From the NCBI GenBank assembly GCA_903813345.2, contig CAIIXF020000008.1, positions 15,546,822 through 15,610,821 on the forward strand: a stretch of DNA of 64,000 bases, in the 5' to 3' direction. The notes under the pieces are model-generated. The model had not been told where the DNA came from and did no database searches. It saw nothing but the letters and a program-made list of their open reading frames with translations. A program made the translations under genes and the position numbers. Shown in pieces: positions 47,801 through 57,370 of this stretch (within the stretch, counting starts at the first letter, position 1; each line of letters begins with the position of its first letter). The stretch is from Owenia fusiformis (taxonomy: Eukaryota; Annelida; Polychaeta; Sabellida; Oweniidae).

Positions 47801-50561
47801 TTACCCCATTATTAGTGTCTAAATGTACTTTTGAACCTTTCTTCATTGGAATTTTATTCTACTTATTTCCACCTCCTACAATCTGTCTTCTCATAAACTC
47901 ATGATGTAGAAATTCTCAAAGGAACCATAAAATCTTTCTGTATTTTCTGAAGAATCCAGATAGGTGCTACTAATTTGAAGTAATACTCATTTAATCGCTA
48001 CATTACTGAATCTTTCCCACTTTTCTAATTCCATTGCCAAGCACACAAGGCATTAAGATGCAAAATGTCACCACCTGCCATTTGTTACAGATACCACTGA
48101 ACACCAACCACCGAACAACAACTGTCACCATAAAAATAAAAAGATAAAACCTATAACAATATGTCAACATTTGTGGTGAACCATGGTGAGATAAATGAGC
48201 CAAAAACTGCACACTGCACTAATTTGACCAAGTTCTGCATGAAATCTGACTGGTTTGTCATGGGTCTCTACATCAAAGATGTCATTTACACGCAGACATT
48301 TACATTCTTATGTTCTCCAAATCATTATTAGGATTCAGTGTTCAACCTGGATCAATACATTTTGTGTATGCTCCACAAATATTGAATTCGGATCAAACAA
48401 AAAAGGTTCATTTGACCTAGGAAAGCTATTAATTCTGATTCAGTTTTAATCATTCTATTTTTTTTGCTATTGGCCACATGCAATTAAAGCCCAAGCACAA
48501 TTAAAAGTATAATCAACTTAAGTATCTTTCCGTACATTTTCCACAATCAGGTCATCAAACATTGAAACACAAATTGAAAATCACCTCACTCCAATTTTAA
48601 ATGAAAAGTCATACAAAACTGAGCAATATTTAACCAGCTCATGGTATTTCTTATATATTATCAAATCAAAATATATTTTTTAATTGTCACATGTTTTTTA
48701 TTTTCACTGAGTTGACAGAAAATCCTAAAGAACATTGCACTTACCTATACTGGCTCTAACAGAAGTTCCAACTTATCCTTACTGATCCTAAATAGCCCAG
48801 TTATCCACAGAAAGTCAACAGGTCAACGTTATTAAAGAATATAAGATGTATTGTAATGGATAAAGAGTCTTGTAGGTGGTGCCTATGTAAATTGACTTCT
48901 AGTACTCACACATTCAATTGTGTATGCTGTTGTGCTTATCAAGTCTAGTGGCCTGATTTAGTACATACATCATAATCATATGCCACTTAGTGATAACTGC
49001 CATTTTTTATATTTTAATTCAAATATTCTTGAACATCATAGCAATATCTAGAAAAGTTTCTTTTAAAAGCTAGAAACTACAGGGTGTATACCTATAGAAA
49101 TGGCACTGATTGTGATAAGTACCGAATTGATTAGTAACATTGCTACAAGACAGTATTCAACAATGAAAATCAACTTCACAAAGTACAAACTTTCCTTGTC
49201 TACAATGAAGTACATATTTCAATAAACTGCACTTTATAACTTTATCTCACGCTTGACTTACCAGTAAGTTAACATATCCCTAAACTGTTATGCATCACTG
49301 AAGAACATGCTTCAAGGCACATTAGAGCCCAAACAGACAACAACAAAAATGTAAAAACAATTATTCATGTTTGGCTAATGTTAGCTCACATCCTTCATGG
49401 TCCAACTAAGAAATTCTTCGAATGTTGAAATGATCAGTGAAGCATACATCCTTATTCTCTAGGCTTTAATTGTATCCATCCTTTCAGCAGGAAATCAATT
49501 TGCGGATAAGAACAGAGTGACCTGTTACTCAATACCTAGTTATCTTATATGGAATCCTTTTAGAGATCACTTTAAGTTAATCTACCTAGCTATTTCATAT
49601 GAAATCCTATTTTGAGTGTCATCTCAAATGCAACTTATTCATCCCATTTACCTCAGATTTGCATTTAAAAATTTCATTTCGCTGATTGCAATACCTTCCT
49701 AACTATTTCATTTGAAACCTATTAGAAGTGGCTCTAAGATTTTTTCAAAAGCGACTGATGGGTCACGTATCAACTCATATTCACACTTTGAAATTATGTT
49801 TTGTTTGCAATTTTGTATCTAATACTGTTATAATTCTATGTTTTGATTGTCAATTTACAATTTTATCCAAAGATTAAAATCGAATCTGGGAAGATCCATT
49901 AATCTGAATAAAAACAGATTCTTGCTGACATAAAAAGCCACTTGTTAAGAAAAGAAAATTTCACTTGGAGTTTATAAACTTAAAACACACAGCAATCAAG
50001 ATTTATATATTTACCTTGAAGTTTTTATGTACCTGTAATATCAGAACTTTTGTGTTGCCAGGAGATGAGTTCTTAAAGTTAACACATTTTCAAATAAAAA
50101 CATCATTCAGTGTGTAACTAGAGTAAAGCTCAATTACAAACATCAGAAATGCATAAGTCAATAATAAATGTCAGCGAAAATAGTTGAACGAATAAAAGTA
50201 CATATCGATGCAGTTTGTATATTGATGGAACACATATTTCTTTTTTACTTATGTAAATGTCAAACCAACATGAGTCCATTGAAACAATAATGGCTGCAAA
50301 ATGTTCAGCATCCAAAAAAACATATTTGGAAAAAACTGTCCTTACCTTCCTTTGAGTGATTGCCTCCTCTAGCCGACACTGCCACTCTAATGACTGAAGC
50401 CAGATGGCGTGCCAACGTCTCTCTAAGTTCACAGCTACCAGTTGTAGCGATTCTCTCTCAGACGTGTTCTCGCACGCTGTCTCGTTCAACTGGAGTCTCT
50501 CACAGAGCTTCAGAACTGCCGAGACAATCTTTGAGTGCGATTCTATGTCACGTTGAAGTAC
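17670..50561 (-). CDS. KASH-domain LINC-complex protein (nesprin/SYNE or Klarsicht type), C-terminal 1442 residues, 11 exons
   Basis: Spliced gene, 5' end not in the window. Joined minus-strand exons: 50561-50346, 36974-34670, 34349-34258, 32063-31890, 29550-29362, 29038-28921, 25157-24970, 21993-21839, 21308-21125, 18634-18114, 17856-17670. Every junction is GT-AG and the reading frame is unbroken for 4329 nt, which is strong internal support. The protein has spectrin-repeat helices, a long disordered linker, more helical repeats, one transmembrane helix and a luminal tail containing LRYVKGPPPF before the stop. That tail matches the SUN-binding KASH peptide of nesprins (LRYTNGPPP-x). KASH proteins sit in the outer nuclear membrane and couple the nucleus to actin, dynein or kinesin through SUN proteins. 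Nesprin-1/2-type and Klarsicht/UNC-83-type proteins cannot be separated here: the domain order suits either, and the missing N-terminus (calponin-homology domains or not) would decide. Confidence 0.9.
18114..18634 (-). CDS. Exon J: last helical repeat and Thr/Ala/Asp-rich juxtamembrane region
   Basis: This 521-nt exon is phase 0 in and phase 2 out, with acceptor tttatttttccag and donor CCAG|GTAAGA. The first ~95 residues are coiled-coil (SDLDKYDDKLENLRNISAD, then ASLKLRCERLEAAFEERL). The remaining ~78 residues are low-complexity and acidic, rich in Thr, Ala, Asp and Glu, with imperfect DAT/EAT repeats (VDATLMSIDETDATVVAEAT). This should be a flexible cytoplasmic spacer before the membrane anchor. 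Confidence 0.9.
18635..21124 (-). other. Intron I-J, 2.49 kb
   Basis: AT-rich intron. It contains no feature I can support apart from its splice sites. Confidence 0.7.
21125..21308 (-). CDS. Exon I: spectrin-like repeat with LITWYDHDE segment
   Basis: This 184-nt exon is phase 2 in and phase 0 out. The acceptor (attttattgtaag) has a modest pyrimidine tract, but frame continuity supports it. The donor is AAG|GTAAAC. It encodes 61 residues after the split Arg, with a Trp in a helix (KSTLITWYDHDETMEEL) and further helices ending DIKDTLYDLK. This is again spectrin-like. Confidence 0.86.
21839..21993 (-). CDS. Exon H: spectrin-like repeat helix
   Basis: This 155-nt exon is phase 0 in and phase 2 out, with acceptor ccatgtgttacag and donor ACAG|GTAAAT. 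It encodes 51 residues with a strong coiled-coil pattern (VQPLRDDLERVKNEIASYA, then MTLSDQVEEVAD). Hydrophobic a/d positions and surrounding charges fit helices B and C of a spectrin-like repeat. Confidence 0.87.
21994..24969 (-). other. Intron G-H, 2.98 kb
   Basis: Holds one GCCATTTGTTACAGA-family copy at 22166 and a duplicated ggcggctacttaatttggcgg word near 23025-23125. The rest is unremarkable. Confidence 0.7.
22166..22326 (+). mobile_element. GCCATTTGTTACAGA family, copy 3 (intron G-H)
   Basis: Head, longer degenerate core and tail (ccataaaaaagttagag, then tgtgaccacttgtt) are present. It sits in the intron between exons G and H. Confidence 0.75.
24970..25157 (-). CDS. Exon G: spectrin-like repeat with conserved Trp
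   Basis: This 188-nt exon is phase 1 in and phase 0 out, with acceptor tttctttggttacag and donor CAG|GTAATT. It encodes a split Asp plus 62 residues, starting TLAEWDSLHSLGLERQ and continuing QFVTLSQTLAEYQDEL. The EWDSL element with Trp at a helix-A position and the following heptad leucines are typical of spectrin repeats. It joins exon H directly, which continues the helix. Confidence 0.88.
25226..26700 (+). pseudogene. Left arm of an inverted duplication: decayed element ORF, plus strand
   Basis: Intron F-G contains a broken coding sequence of a repetitive protein. Recognisable pieces are a 66-bp end sequence at 25293-25358 (aagagccagagccattttt core), QKTELHLFVQPMIEI-like remnants, VFKLWFLFIQIEILCLDYVR at 25948-26007, and a downstream region corresponding to SELKVQKWIAFGK and GWENDLGASVENIA. 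Frameshifts and stops interrupt it. The protein family is not one I can name. The multi-copy, intron-embedded, inverted setting suggests a mobile-element passenger or host ORF. Confidence 0.65.
27213..28735 (-). pseudogene. Right arm of the inverted duplication: decayed element ORF, minus strand, with terminal inverted repeats
   Basis: This is a near-complete inverted counterpart of the left arm. On the minus strand it starts with the 66-bp end sequence (28657-28592) and runs through the same ORF remnants. The longest open piece is 27523-27305, with KLHKLVQDNYTYVSPRFTL, GWENNLGASVENIAQ and CQMLVKCSCKQQC before a stop. It finishes with an inverted copy of the end sequence at 27279-27213. The ends therefore form TIRs of about 65 bp, consistent with a DNA-transposon-like unit of ~1.45 kb. 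A short internal segment (accattcatcaaactgttt) is duplicated. Confidence 0.65.
28921..29038 (-). CDS. Exon F: helical segment of spectrin-like repeat
   Basis: This 118-nt exon is phase 0 in and phase 1 out, with acceptor tctcatttgtcag and donor GAAG|GTGAAT. It encodes 39 residues beginning AEVVATCQMNITCLEVISD. The Glu/Leu pattern and its position between helical exons E and G suggest part of a spectrin-type repeat. The intron downstream (25158-28920) carries the large inverted duplication described separately. Confidence 0.82.
29362..29550 (-). CDS. Exon E: start of the membrane-proximal helical repeats
   Basis: This 189-nt exon is phase 0 at both ends, with acceptor atgtatttctag and donor TAT|GTAAGT. 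It encodes 63 residues. A Gly/Pro linker (GPKPSPGG) is followed by an acidic patch (MEDSDSDIED) and then a helix-forming segment (DQIHVAAAVLKKYRKDV). The change from disordered to helical composition marks the start of the C-terminal spectrin-like block. Confidence 0.85.
30866..30963 (+). mobile_element. GCCATTTGTTACAGA family, copy 4 (short)
   Basis: The head and a reduced core run straight into the palindromic end ccacttgtggtggtgacat. The gtccacaaaa segment is missing, so this is an internal deletion derivative. Confidence 0.75.
31539..31713. mobile_element. Short MITE with ACAGTAAAACCTG-type ends
   Basis: Left gtacagtaaaacctgc and right gctttactgttcc are inverted with one or two mismatches. 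The interior is AT-rich. Similar termini appear near 41778-41792 and 56012. It lies in intron D-E. Confidence 0.55.
31890..32063 (-). CDS. Exon D: second Trp-acidic exon, Lys-rich end
   Basis: This 174-nt exon is phase 0 at both ends (acceptor ctgacttcag, donor AAG|GTAAGA) and encodes 58 residues. The middle reads ALQWEPSEYEEDFDF, a second tryptophan-acidic motif resembling the nesprin LEWD element. The exon ends in a strongly basic run (MKKNKERKYK). Since length and phase are multiples of three, the exon could be skipped without a frameshift, which makes it a candidate cassette exon. Confidence 0.85.
32318..32634. mobile_element. Inverted-repeat element, ~75-bp arms, intron C-D
   Basis: Arms 32318-32393 and 32557-32634 are inverted copies sharing ttaaaagggatacaggctac and agtgaagtt. 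They flank an AT-rich spacer of about 165 bp. Small plus-strand ORFs here are not supported. Confidence 0.75.
33418..33508. mobile_element. 91-bp MITE, TAGTCTTGCATCA...TGATGCAAGACTA
   Basis: Ends TAGTCTTGCATCAgg and ggcTTGATGCAAGACTA are inverted. The core contains a G-rich run. Related copies lie at 55632-55739 and 57895-57979. It sits in intron C-D. Confidence 0.75.
33962..34056. repeat. 31-bp intronic tandem repeat, three copies
   Basis: Three near-identical copies of a 31-bp unit containing ccattgtgctgtaatggg and ccatatatggga, in the intron between exons C and D. Overlapping minus-strand ORFs here are repeat-derived. Confidence 0.9.
34258..34349 (-). CDS. Exon C: short acidic exon with a Trp-acidic motif
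   Basis: This 92-nt exon follows a 320-bp intron. The acceptor is cctttacatttgtag and the donor CAG|GTAGGT, phase 1 in and phase 0 out. After the split Asp codon it encodes 30 residues ending SFSEEAWDNYQ. A tryptophan flanked by Glu and Asp (EAWD) fits the loose W-acidic consensus used by kinesin-light-chain binding peptides, including the LEWD motif of vertebrate nesprins. The functional reading is inference. Confidence 0.85.
34670..36974 (-). CDS. Exon B: giant linker exon, 768-residue acidic/Ser-rich disordered region
   Basis: A single 2305-nt open exon, phase 0 in (acceptor tttatttgcag) and phase 1 out (CCAG|GTAATG). The encoded region is rich in Ser, Asp and Glu and poor in hydrophobic residues, so it is predicted to be disordered. 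Visible landmarks, numbered within the exon, are an acidic tract around residues 45-80, a short heptad-like helix around 83-105 (EEYSKELQDKLQALEDNI), a DIGYSSESH motif at about 182-190, a Ser/Arg-rich stretch (SSSAASSRDRLSRTNSERS), and near the end a basic cluster RRKKKSRSKRR followed by a Gly/Ser/acidic tail. The basic cluster could be a nuclear-localisation or microtubule-interaction patch, but this is inference. The overlapping plus-strand ORFs here are shadows of this exon. Confidence 0.9.
39727..39853 (+). mobile_element. GCCATTTGTTACAGA family, copy 5
   Basis: Complete copy with A/C-rich core and tail ending cttgtggtattggcat, in the 13.4-kb intron A-B. Confidence 0.78.
43562..45832. mobile_element. 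2.27-kb inverted-end element, CCTGTTACAC termini, cttcgtta subterminal repeats
   Basis: The left terminus CCTGTTACACAGGCCAG is inverted at the right (…cagcagtgtaacagg). Both ends carry many copies of cttcgtta/taacgaag in both orientations, over 43583-43780 and 45697-45815. An internal inverted terminus (ggcctgtgtaacagg) ends at 43750, so the left 189 bp could also be a self-contained short element. The interior is AT-rich with no convincing ORF, plus a nested hairpin element. I do not see a clear target duplication. Confidence 0.7.
44820..45227. mobile_element. 408-bp hairpin (foldback) element with AGTTA target duplication
   Basis: Two arms of nearly 200 bp are inverted copies around a centre near 45020. 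The outer ends are CACGCGGTCCTAACTTCG and its inverse. The flanks are AGTTA at 44815-44819 and 45228-45232. The 71-codon ORF across the arms is an artefact. It is nested inside the CCTGTTACAC element. Confidence 0.9.
45919..46124. mobile_element. 206-bp MITE with CAGTGATCTCCC ends, TGATA target duplication
   Basis: CAGTGATCTCCCTAG at the left is the inverse of CTGGGGAGATCACTG at the right, with one mismatch. TGATA flanks both sides (45914-45918 and 46125-46129). The core repeats tttgcacccacttgaaaat-type words. Confidence 0.88.
48040..48185 (+). mobile_element. GCCATTTGTTACAGA family, copy 6
   Basis: The head is intact (caaaatgtcaccacctgcc). The tail is degenerate, with a small A-rich insertion. 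Confidence 0.72.
50346..50561 (-). CDS. Exon A: spectrin-repeat segment (residues 1-72 of visible protein)
   Basis: This 216-nt exon is phase 0 at both ends. The acceptor reads ttgtaattccag and the donor AAG|GTAAG. It encodes 72 residues with an amphipathic helical pattern. The segment NLERRWHAIWLQSLEWQ has the conserved tryptophan and the spacing of a spectrin-repeat helix. The ERRW element followed by a hydrophobic/basic helix resembles C-terminal spectrin repeats of nesprins. It is the most upstream exon I can support, and the next exon downstream is 13.4 kb away. An upstream exon must exist because there is no start codon in phase and the exon begins in mid-domain. Confidence 0.85.
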
Positions 50562-51098
50562 CTGGAATTACAATGAAATGAATTAAGTCCTATGCATAAT
50601 GCAGTGTAACTCTTGTACTATTGCATACAGTTGCATATATACATGCTCTATAGCCCAAAGCTGTTGTTGAACTTCCTTATCTTAAACTAACAATTGTCAG
50701 TAGAAAATATTTTGAAAAAAGAAAAACTCTCGGGGCTATGATGAGGTAATAATTACTACTCTTGGGTTAAGTTGCACTTTGGCTTTCAACTAGTTTATCA
50801 GAGTTTAAGACCTTTTATATCATCAAAATCTACTATGACATCAATTATGTGAGACTGTTGCCACTGGAATTTCAAATTTAACAGTACTGTTAGAAGCCCC
50901 TGTCGCTCTCTCTAACAATTTCTCAAACACAAGTCTAGCTACAAGCCCTTGTGAGCTACAAGTAGTGTGTCGTTGACATAAGGGGGAGGTCCTTTGTCTT
51001 GAAGCAAAACTACACAAACACACGAGGGAAATAGATACTGAGGGAGAGCTAAGTAGACATCAATAGGAAATGTCTATAAATTGTGTGGCATATTGTTA

Positions 51099-51455
51099 CT
51101 TATTAGGAAAAGAACTCTCTTTTATATTTACTAGTGCCAATATTTAGTATATGGTTGCTATGGTAACCCAGACTTATTAAGAAAAGAACTATCTTCATTT
51201 ACTTGTGCCAATATTTAGTATATGGTTGCTATGTTAACCCGAACTTATTAGGAAAATAACTCTCTTTATTTACTAGTGCCAATATTTAGTATATGGTTGC
51301 TATGGTAACCCAGACTTATTAGGAAAAGAACTCTCTTTATTTACTAGTGCCAATATTTAGTATATGGTTGCTATGGTAACCCAGACTTATTAGGAAAAGA
51401 ACTATCTTCATTTACTAGTGCCAATATTTAGTATATGGTTGCTATGGTAACCCGA
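51099..51455. repeat. 71-bp tandem repeat, about five copies
   Basis: Five copies of a ~71-bp unit, recognisable by cttattaggaaaagaac, gtgccaatatttagtat and ggttgctatggtaaccc. The ends contain the palindrome-like gttgctatggtaac. It lies upstream of exon A on the gene strand. Confidence 0.92.
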
Positions 51456-52298
51456 TTTGACCCAAATGAGTCCGAATCTACTATGGATTTAAGTATGGGT
51501 TCTTCTTAAAAAATTGAAATAAATCATTTTTAGCTGATATTAGGAATAGTAAAGCTGAGAATAATTTGCTAACATCGTAAAAATGAAAACAAACGAACGA
51601 ACAAACAAATTAGATACAAGATGAAAACAATTTGGACAGTGCCCACATTAAACATGTAGTACTTCTGTAACCTATGTGTAATGTGTAACATGTAGGTACA
51701 ACTTACTTATGAACATGAATGTTGAGTAATAATCTAAATATTAGCTATGTAATGATATAACAGATAACCAATTAATTAAACTGATACCACTATGTATTAT
51801 ACATCATTCACAAATAAATGTCATCTGGGGACCATTAGAAACAATAGACCCTTAATTAATGTGAAGAGGTATTGTGAGGATAGTACTATACTATACTATA
51901 TCTCGTATATGTATGGCCTTGAATTTGGACCCCCTCACTTTTATACTTCAACAACAGAGAGAAAGCGGGACTGATCAGATTGATGTGAAACAGTTGTCAT
52001 CAAAGTAAGGCTTTGGCCCTGCTTCTATCACCCCTTCATAACCTTTCTTGCAAAGTATGAGAAATACCATAAAAACGAAAAATCAAAGATATTATAAAAA
52101 AATTTTTCTATAACACATCAAAGTAGGCGAAAAAATGTGTCAGGGGGTACTATGATATAAGACTGTATCCTAAATACAATATTGATCTCCACTGCATATG
52201 ATGTTCAGTATAATAAGTCACAGAACCAAGCAGAGTTAATTGTTTATCAGGGTTTAGTACCCCATGATTCATAATTATATCTACTAAAAATCATCCTA

Positions 52299-52376
52299 AT
52301 TATCTACTGTTTTAAGATAATTATCTACTGTTTTAAAATAATTATCTACTGTTTTAAGAAAATTATCTACTGTTTA
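52299..52376. repeat. 21-bp tandem repeat, about four copies
   Basis: Consecutive copies of attatctactgttttaagat(a) with one or two substitutions. No coding signal. Confidence 0.85.
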
Positions 52377-54977
52377 TTCCATATAGTGAATTTACAGTCA
52401 GTAATATTACATTTGACACCTAGAGGAACTATACAACTTGTTGTTTTGCTTACACATACTTTCTTCTATCAAACAATAGCATCGAAGACTGACAAACAGT
52501 ATACAGTACACAAAACCTGTCTAATCTGAACATACTGAGACCAATAATTTCTTTGGGGAGTAATGGTAGTAATATGTATTGTACCAAGTCTATGCCTTCC
52601 CTCACTCATTAACTATTTCCCTAACCAGAAGAATTGTGTAGAAGGTTATCATGTAAGTGCAGGGGGGGGGGGGGTTTATAAGGGCTTAGTGCAAGACAAG
52701 AGGAATGGGTAGCAAAATCAGAGCATGTGTATATTATATACAGATATGTTGATCCTTCTTCATTGCTACACCTGTAGAACATATGTTGACATGTTAGTGC
52801 TGACTAATTCCTGTCCCTCCCACCTGTGTGTAGTCCTATCTTATCATAATGAACTTATTATATGCTTTTCAGATGTAGATTAGCATTAGAACATATGGCA
52901 ACACTTTCAATATAACATGAATGCGCATTCTTTATGGTAGTACCAGTAGTACCTCTAGGCCACAACGTATATTCTGCGAAGCAATAGTATCATAATATTT
53001 AGGTGTGGAATATCACTTTTATCAAAATTAGTGATAAAACGATAATACATGTAGTGATAAAAAAAGACAAAGCAACTTAAACTCGGGACTAAAAATGACA
53101 ACATCCAACTTCCATATCTTGAAATAATTACCCAGAAATAATTTCAGATTTCAGTCTCCGACCCCATATCTGTGTAAACTGAATCATTATGAGAGATCCT
53201 GGCTTTCTATTGTGGTGCCTTATCCTATATTATTATATTACCACCTTGCTGGGCCTGTTCTAGGGGTATTAGTGCTAGTTTAGAAGGCATTTATTTTACT
53301 ATATCCACCTGAGCAATATGTGACGTCATTGTGGCTGGGCAATAATGCATTAATGCCCCGCAATTTTCCCTGGGAAATGAGATATCGTTCAATTCGTATA
53401 ATTTTTGCTATTTCAGCCCTGGATACTAACAGTTGTAATAATACTAATAACGTCATTTCTGCGGGCCAGTTGATTTGAATATCAGAATGATATTACTGAG
53501 TCATCATATCTTTCTATCAATAAAAAAATAGTTGAGATGAATAAAATTGAAATATATGTGTGCATTGCAAATCAAATTACATATCACCCTAAATCCCAGA
53601 GACTATCAGTGAAACTCTACCCACAGTAGATAAATCTTCATTTTACAAATGCGAATTCAGTCTGTTTAAAGGGTACTTACAGATATCTTAATTATTGATA
53701 AATATCATATGACAAATGTCTGTATGCAGGCTGCAGTAACTTACTGCTTATACTTACATGTAATATGTATGTACAATCGATAATCAGACAAAAATCCAAT
53801 TCATGAAGTATCTCATTGAGAACTGCATCAAACCCCTAAAAATCCAATTCATGAACAGGCGGAATGCTTAGATAATCTAGTTGTAATGTAATTTAGTTTT
53901 GAATGACAACCTTAAAATTGGTAAATATCCCATTTCATAGAACTGTTTTTATCCTCTTTAGTCTAATATCAAAGATCCACGAATGTATCATTAAGATACC
54001 CAACTAACAGATAAGTATCCCCTGTTTCTCTTATCACCTATTGTTCGAGATTTTAATCCTGTCTTCCTTCCTTCCTTCCTGATGAATTCAGTATTCAGAC
54101 TGTATAATGTTACTGTGTAACGATGATATAAATTGTAACATTAGACCAGGTAACTGTATTGTAACATTACATCCTTAGTGAATCTTTTCCAATATGAAAT
54201 GTACCACTGAGTCTTATCTGTGTAGTACCTTCAAATCATCCTGATATCATAGCGTATGCATACAGGTGACTTCTAATATACTGCCTTATCTCAGAGAATA
54301 CCTTGAGGCCCGAGGCTAATTGTAATCACTGTGGAATCTTATTGAAATGAATTCTCTGAGAAATTCTTGAAAATATCATGAGTTTTTGCCACTATTTAAT
54401 GCAGCCTACCAGTCTCTTGTTTTATCCTTTTTAAACTCATCAATCCCAAACTCATCAATCTGACTTTGTCACTTTTCCTTTTTTCCATGTACTGTTTTAA
54501 TATGATCACTACAGGCTGTAAGTGGAGTATATAGATGCGTTCACTGATATACATGCTCTCAGTGCCCCTCCCTGTGGGACTCCAGCTTCACCATGATTAG
54601 ATACTGTGCCTTATTAAAGAAGCCAACCAGATGAAACAAACATGCTGAGACCAAATACAATAAAATACTGCGAATTATATCAAATCATTGTTTGTTACAT
54701 CCTTTGCTGTTGGGTTTGGATTTATTTTTGTTATAAGGTTATATTCAACCTTATTCCAAAGATATTAAGTCAGTGCTTATTGCAAAGACACGAATCGTTA
54801 TAATTCTTCAGGAGGTGAATGATAAAGAGCATTCAATATGTCATAGAGAGACTTTTCACATGAAGGTTATACCTGGATTTATTTCTGCATTCAGAAATGA
54901 TGATCCACAACAAGTCCATGTATATGTTGAAAAATCAAAACAATATTTTTCACTTATAGCTATGGATGTGAACTTTT

Positions 54978-55014
54978 GTTTGTTTGTTTGTTTGTTTGTT
55001 TGTTTGTTTGTTTG
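54978..55014. repeat. (TTTG)n microsatellite
   Basis: An uninterrupted run of about nine gttt units. Confidence 0.9.
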
Positions 55015-55631
55015 TATCCTTTATAGCATTATTATGCTGGTTATTGGTCACATGCTAGTCACTTTTTTCCTGAATGTTATATGTCAGGTTGAAAGTCTGT
55101 CCACTAGTCTAGCAGTTAAAATCTAAAGTTACTTATTTCCTTCAATTAATTCCTAACTGAGACACATTCCTGTGCTCATCATTTTCTTTCATCTTATTAT
55201 TGTTAATCATCATCAGGAATATTATATATTTATTTTATTGACAATTGTATCAAAACATGACACATTAGTCTATCTATAAGACAATACTTAACTATTTACT
55301 TAATGCTATGTATTAAAAATGCACCTGACCTTATTGCGATTTCCTGTTGTTATGAAAAATCTTGGTATTGAACTCTATCTGTCTTTCTTTGAAAATAACC
55401 TGTCAATTAGAACCCCATGTATCTCTTTTAAACAAGCAATATCAAACTACAAGGACAGTAGACGAGCCAATCAAGATGATCAAGAAATTTAACAAGATTA
55501 CTTTGCCATTTGAAGAATAACAATTCTACTTAAGTGGATAAAAACAAACTATTCTATTATCAGTATGTTATTTCTTCCTTATCAGCAGTACATGTAGTTT
55601 CATTTTATGTCTACTTCTTTCACTAACCCTT

Positions 55632-55739
55632 TTCTCGCATCAAGCCTCTGGTCACCCAACACTATAATTCGTACCCAGAGTTTTTATGTAGAAAATGATT
55701 ATACAGAGGGGGGGATAACAAGGACTTGATGCAAAACTA
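55632..55739. mobile_element. TTGCATCAAGCC-end MITE, copy 2
   Basis: Left end tctcgcatcaagcctctg, right end aggacttgatgcaaaacta, with a G run inside. Confidence 0.65.
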
Positions 55740-56584
55740 CTTTAGGGTGATAACAAAATATATGCAATATAATCCAAAATGACCTATCATTATTACCACA
55801 GTCCAAGAGAGATGACCATACAGCAAATCGTATAAATATTCCTTAATTTGACAGCTGAGAATCTGAATAGAATGCAAATGATGTTATTATTCCAATGGCA
55901 AATGCTTCATTTACAAGTGTTAATTATTTTTAGCATTTGTCAACTACTCATCTTAATACAAATGTTGAAATTATAAGCATCTCTGCCAATCTGGCCACAA
56001 ATTGCTTGTACAGTAAAACTTGACTACAGTGAATTTTGCTTAAACTGGATGAAAGTGTTCATATATATATTGAGAGGTATTCACATTAGAAATTCTGGTA
56101 ACATAAAAGTCAATGGGAGATCAAAAATGTATGACTGGCTGAAAGTGTTTATATTAAGAGATGGTATTAGGTTAAAATAGGTATTCACATATGCAGGTGA
56201 TACTGACTTGGTAGAAACAAATGACAGGGTTGACCAAGGTTTCCAGCAATTTGAGGGTGTTAATTCAAAGATACACGAACTATTGTTTCTATCTGAGGCT
56301 AATGACACCTAAGGGTCTATTAAAGACCTGCAATCTGTCTCTATGAAAATTACAGTAATTCTGAAAGCATTCTGATTATTCAGTTAAATTAGTTATTTTG
56401 GTTCTGACTACCAAGAGAAAACGAGATAAATTGAGAAAACTTAATAATCAAGCCAATATAGCACAAATGAGATAAGTGTTAATTAATATGTCCCATGAGG
56501 CTTATTACATTTGACCCCCTACAATGGCAAATAATTGACAAATACAAACTTAATAATTTTACAAACAAAAACAAAAGACATGTA

Positions 56585-56720
56585 CCATTCTGATATTCAT
56601 AGCATCTCTCTCTATTGCATCTCCATAAGGACAGAGATGGAGAGAGGTGTTGCTTATCACAACAGAGATGTATCTAAATACAGTGGAGTCATGCACAATA
56701 GTAAACCAAAACAAACCATA
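56585..56720 (+). mobile_element. 'catagcatc...gagatggaga' family, copy 2
   Basis: Contains catagcatctctctctattg, gacagagatggagagaggtg and ttgcttatcac, matching the neighbouring inverted copy at 57175-57370. Confidence 0.6.
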
Positions 56721-57174
56721 TAAATGAATGGTAGGGGCACCTGATACTGTTGCATTCTTGAGGGATGTCAAAATATACGTATCCTGCGGACAAATTAGCC
56801 AGAATCCAAAATATTCAATTTTCACTCTCTTTTATACTGTAGAGAGTATTTAACATGACAAATACTTCAAACCAATTCTCATATATCTAGTAGCATTATG
56901 TGAAATAACAACCTTCTTTCAGTTCCATTCTAGAAACTTATCACTCCTTGAAACTAGAAAAATGTGACGCAGAGTATCAGAATAACAACACTAATACCTC
57001 AATGTAGCTTGCTGTAAGCAATTCTGTGTCGACTCCTCTTTCTTAATAGCATCTCTTATATTCATACAGTTCTTGGCCATGGAGAGAAAAATCAATTTAT
57101 ATTAGTAGCAATATTTCAATCTTTGAGAACATCAATATATCTCCAATTTCCTTGAATCTTCCTCTAACAACTTC

Positions 57175-57370
57175 CTGCTAATGTAACAGTGAATATACTA
57201 TCTCTTTGAGTACTACCATCTCAAGCATTAGATAGAAGGACTCTGTCTCTGACAAATCAAAATGTGAATTTCCCATCGTGGTAAGCAACGCCCTCTCCAT
57301 CTCTATCCTCCTGGATAGGCCGAGCATCTGTGATGCAACAGAGAGAGATGCTATGAGTATCAAAATGTGA
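57175..57370 (-). mobile_element. 'catagcatc...gagatggaga' family, copy 3
   Basis: Minus-strand copy with catagcatctctctctgttg, gatagagatggagagggcg and ttgcttaccacgatggg. The 61-codon ORF here is repeat-derived. A weaker relative lies at 60455-60540. Confidence 0.6.

Larger units (their letters stand above)
36975..50345 (-). other. Intron A-B, 13.4 kb
   Basis: The longest complete intron in view. Besides the listed elements (39727, 43562-45832, 45919, 48040) it shows a partial duplication of ttccttgttc..ggttttccctacagagagg at 41645-41770. I found no exon in phase with A and B. Confidence 0.7.

Noticed and set aside
48734-48777. Minus-strand candidate exon with strong donor (TATAG|GTAAGTG) and coding-like ISKDKLELLLEPV
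   Set aside because: Spliced after exon A it reads a stop at the third codon, and in the coding-like frame the donor itself forms a stop. It is at best a poison exon without support.
56998-57071. Possible small minus-strand exon between a pyrimidine-rich acceptor and AG|GTATTA donor
   Set aside because: In the phase needed to join exon A (phase 0) it contains a TAA stop, and it lies beside a dispersed repeat.
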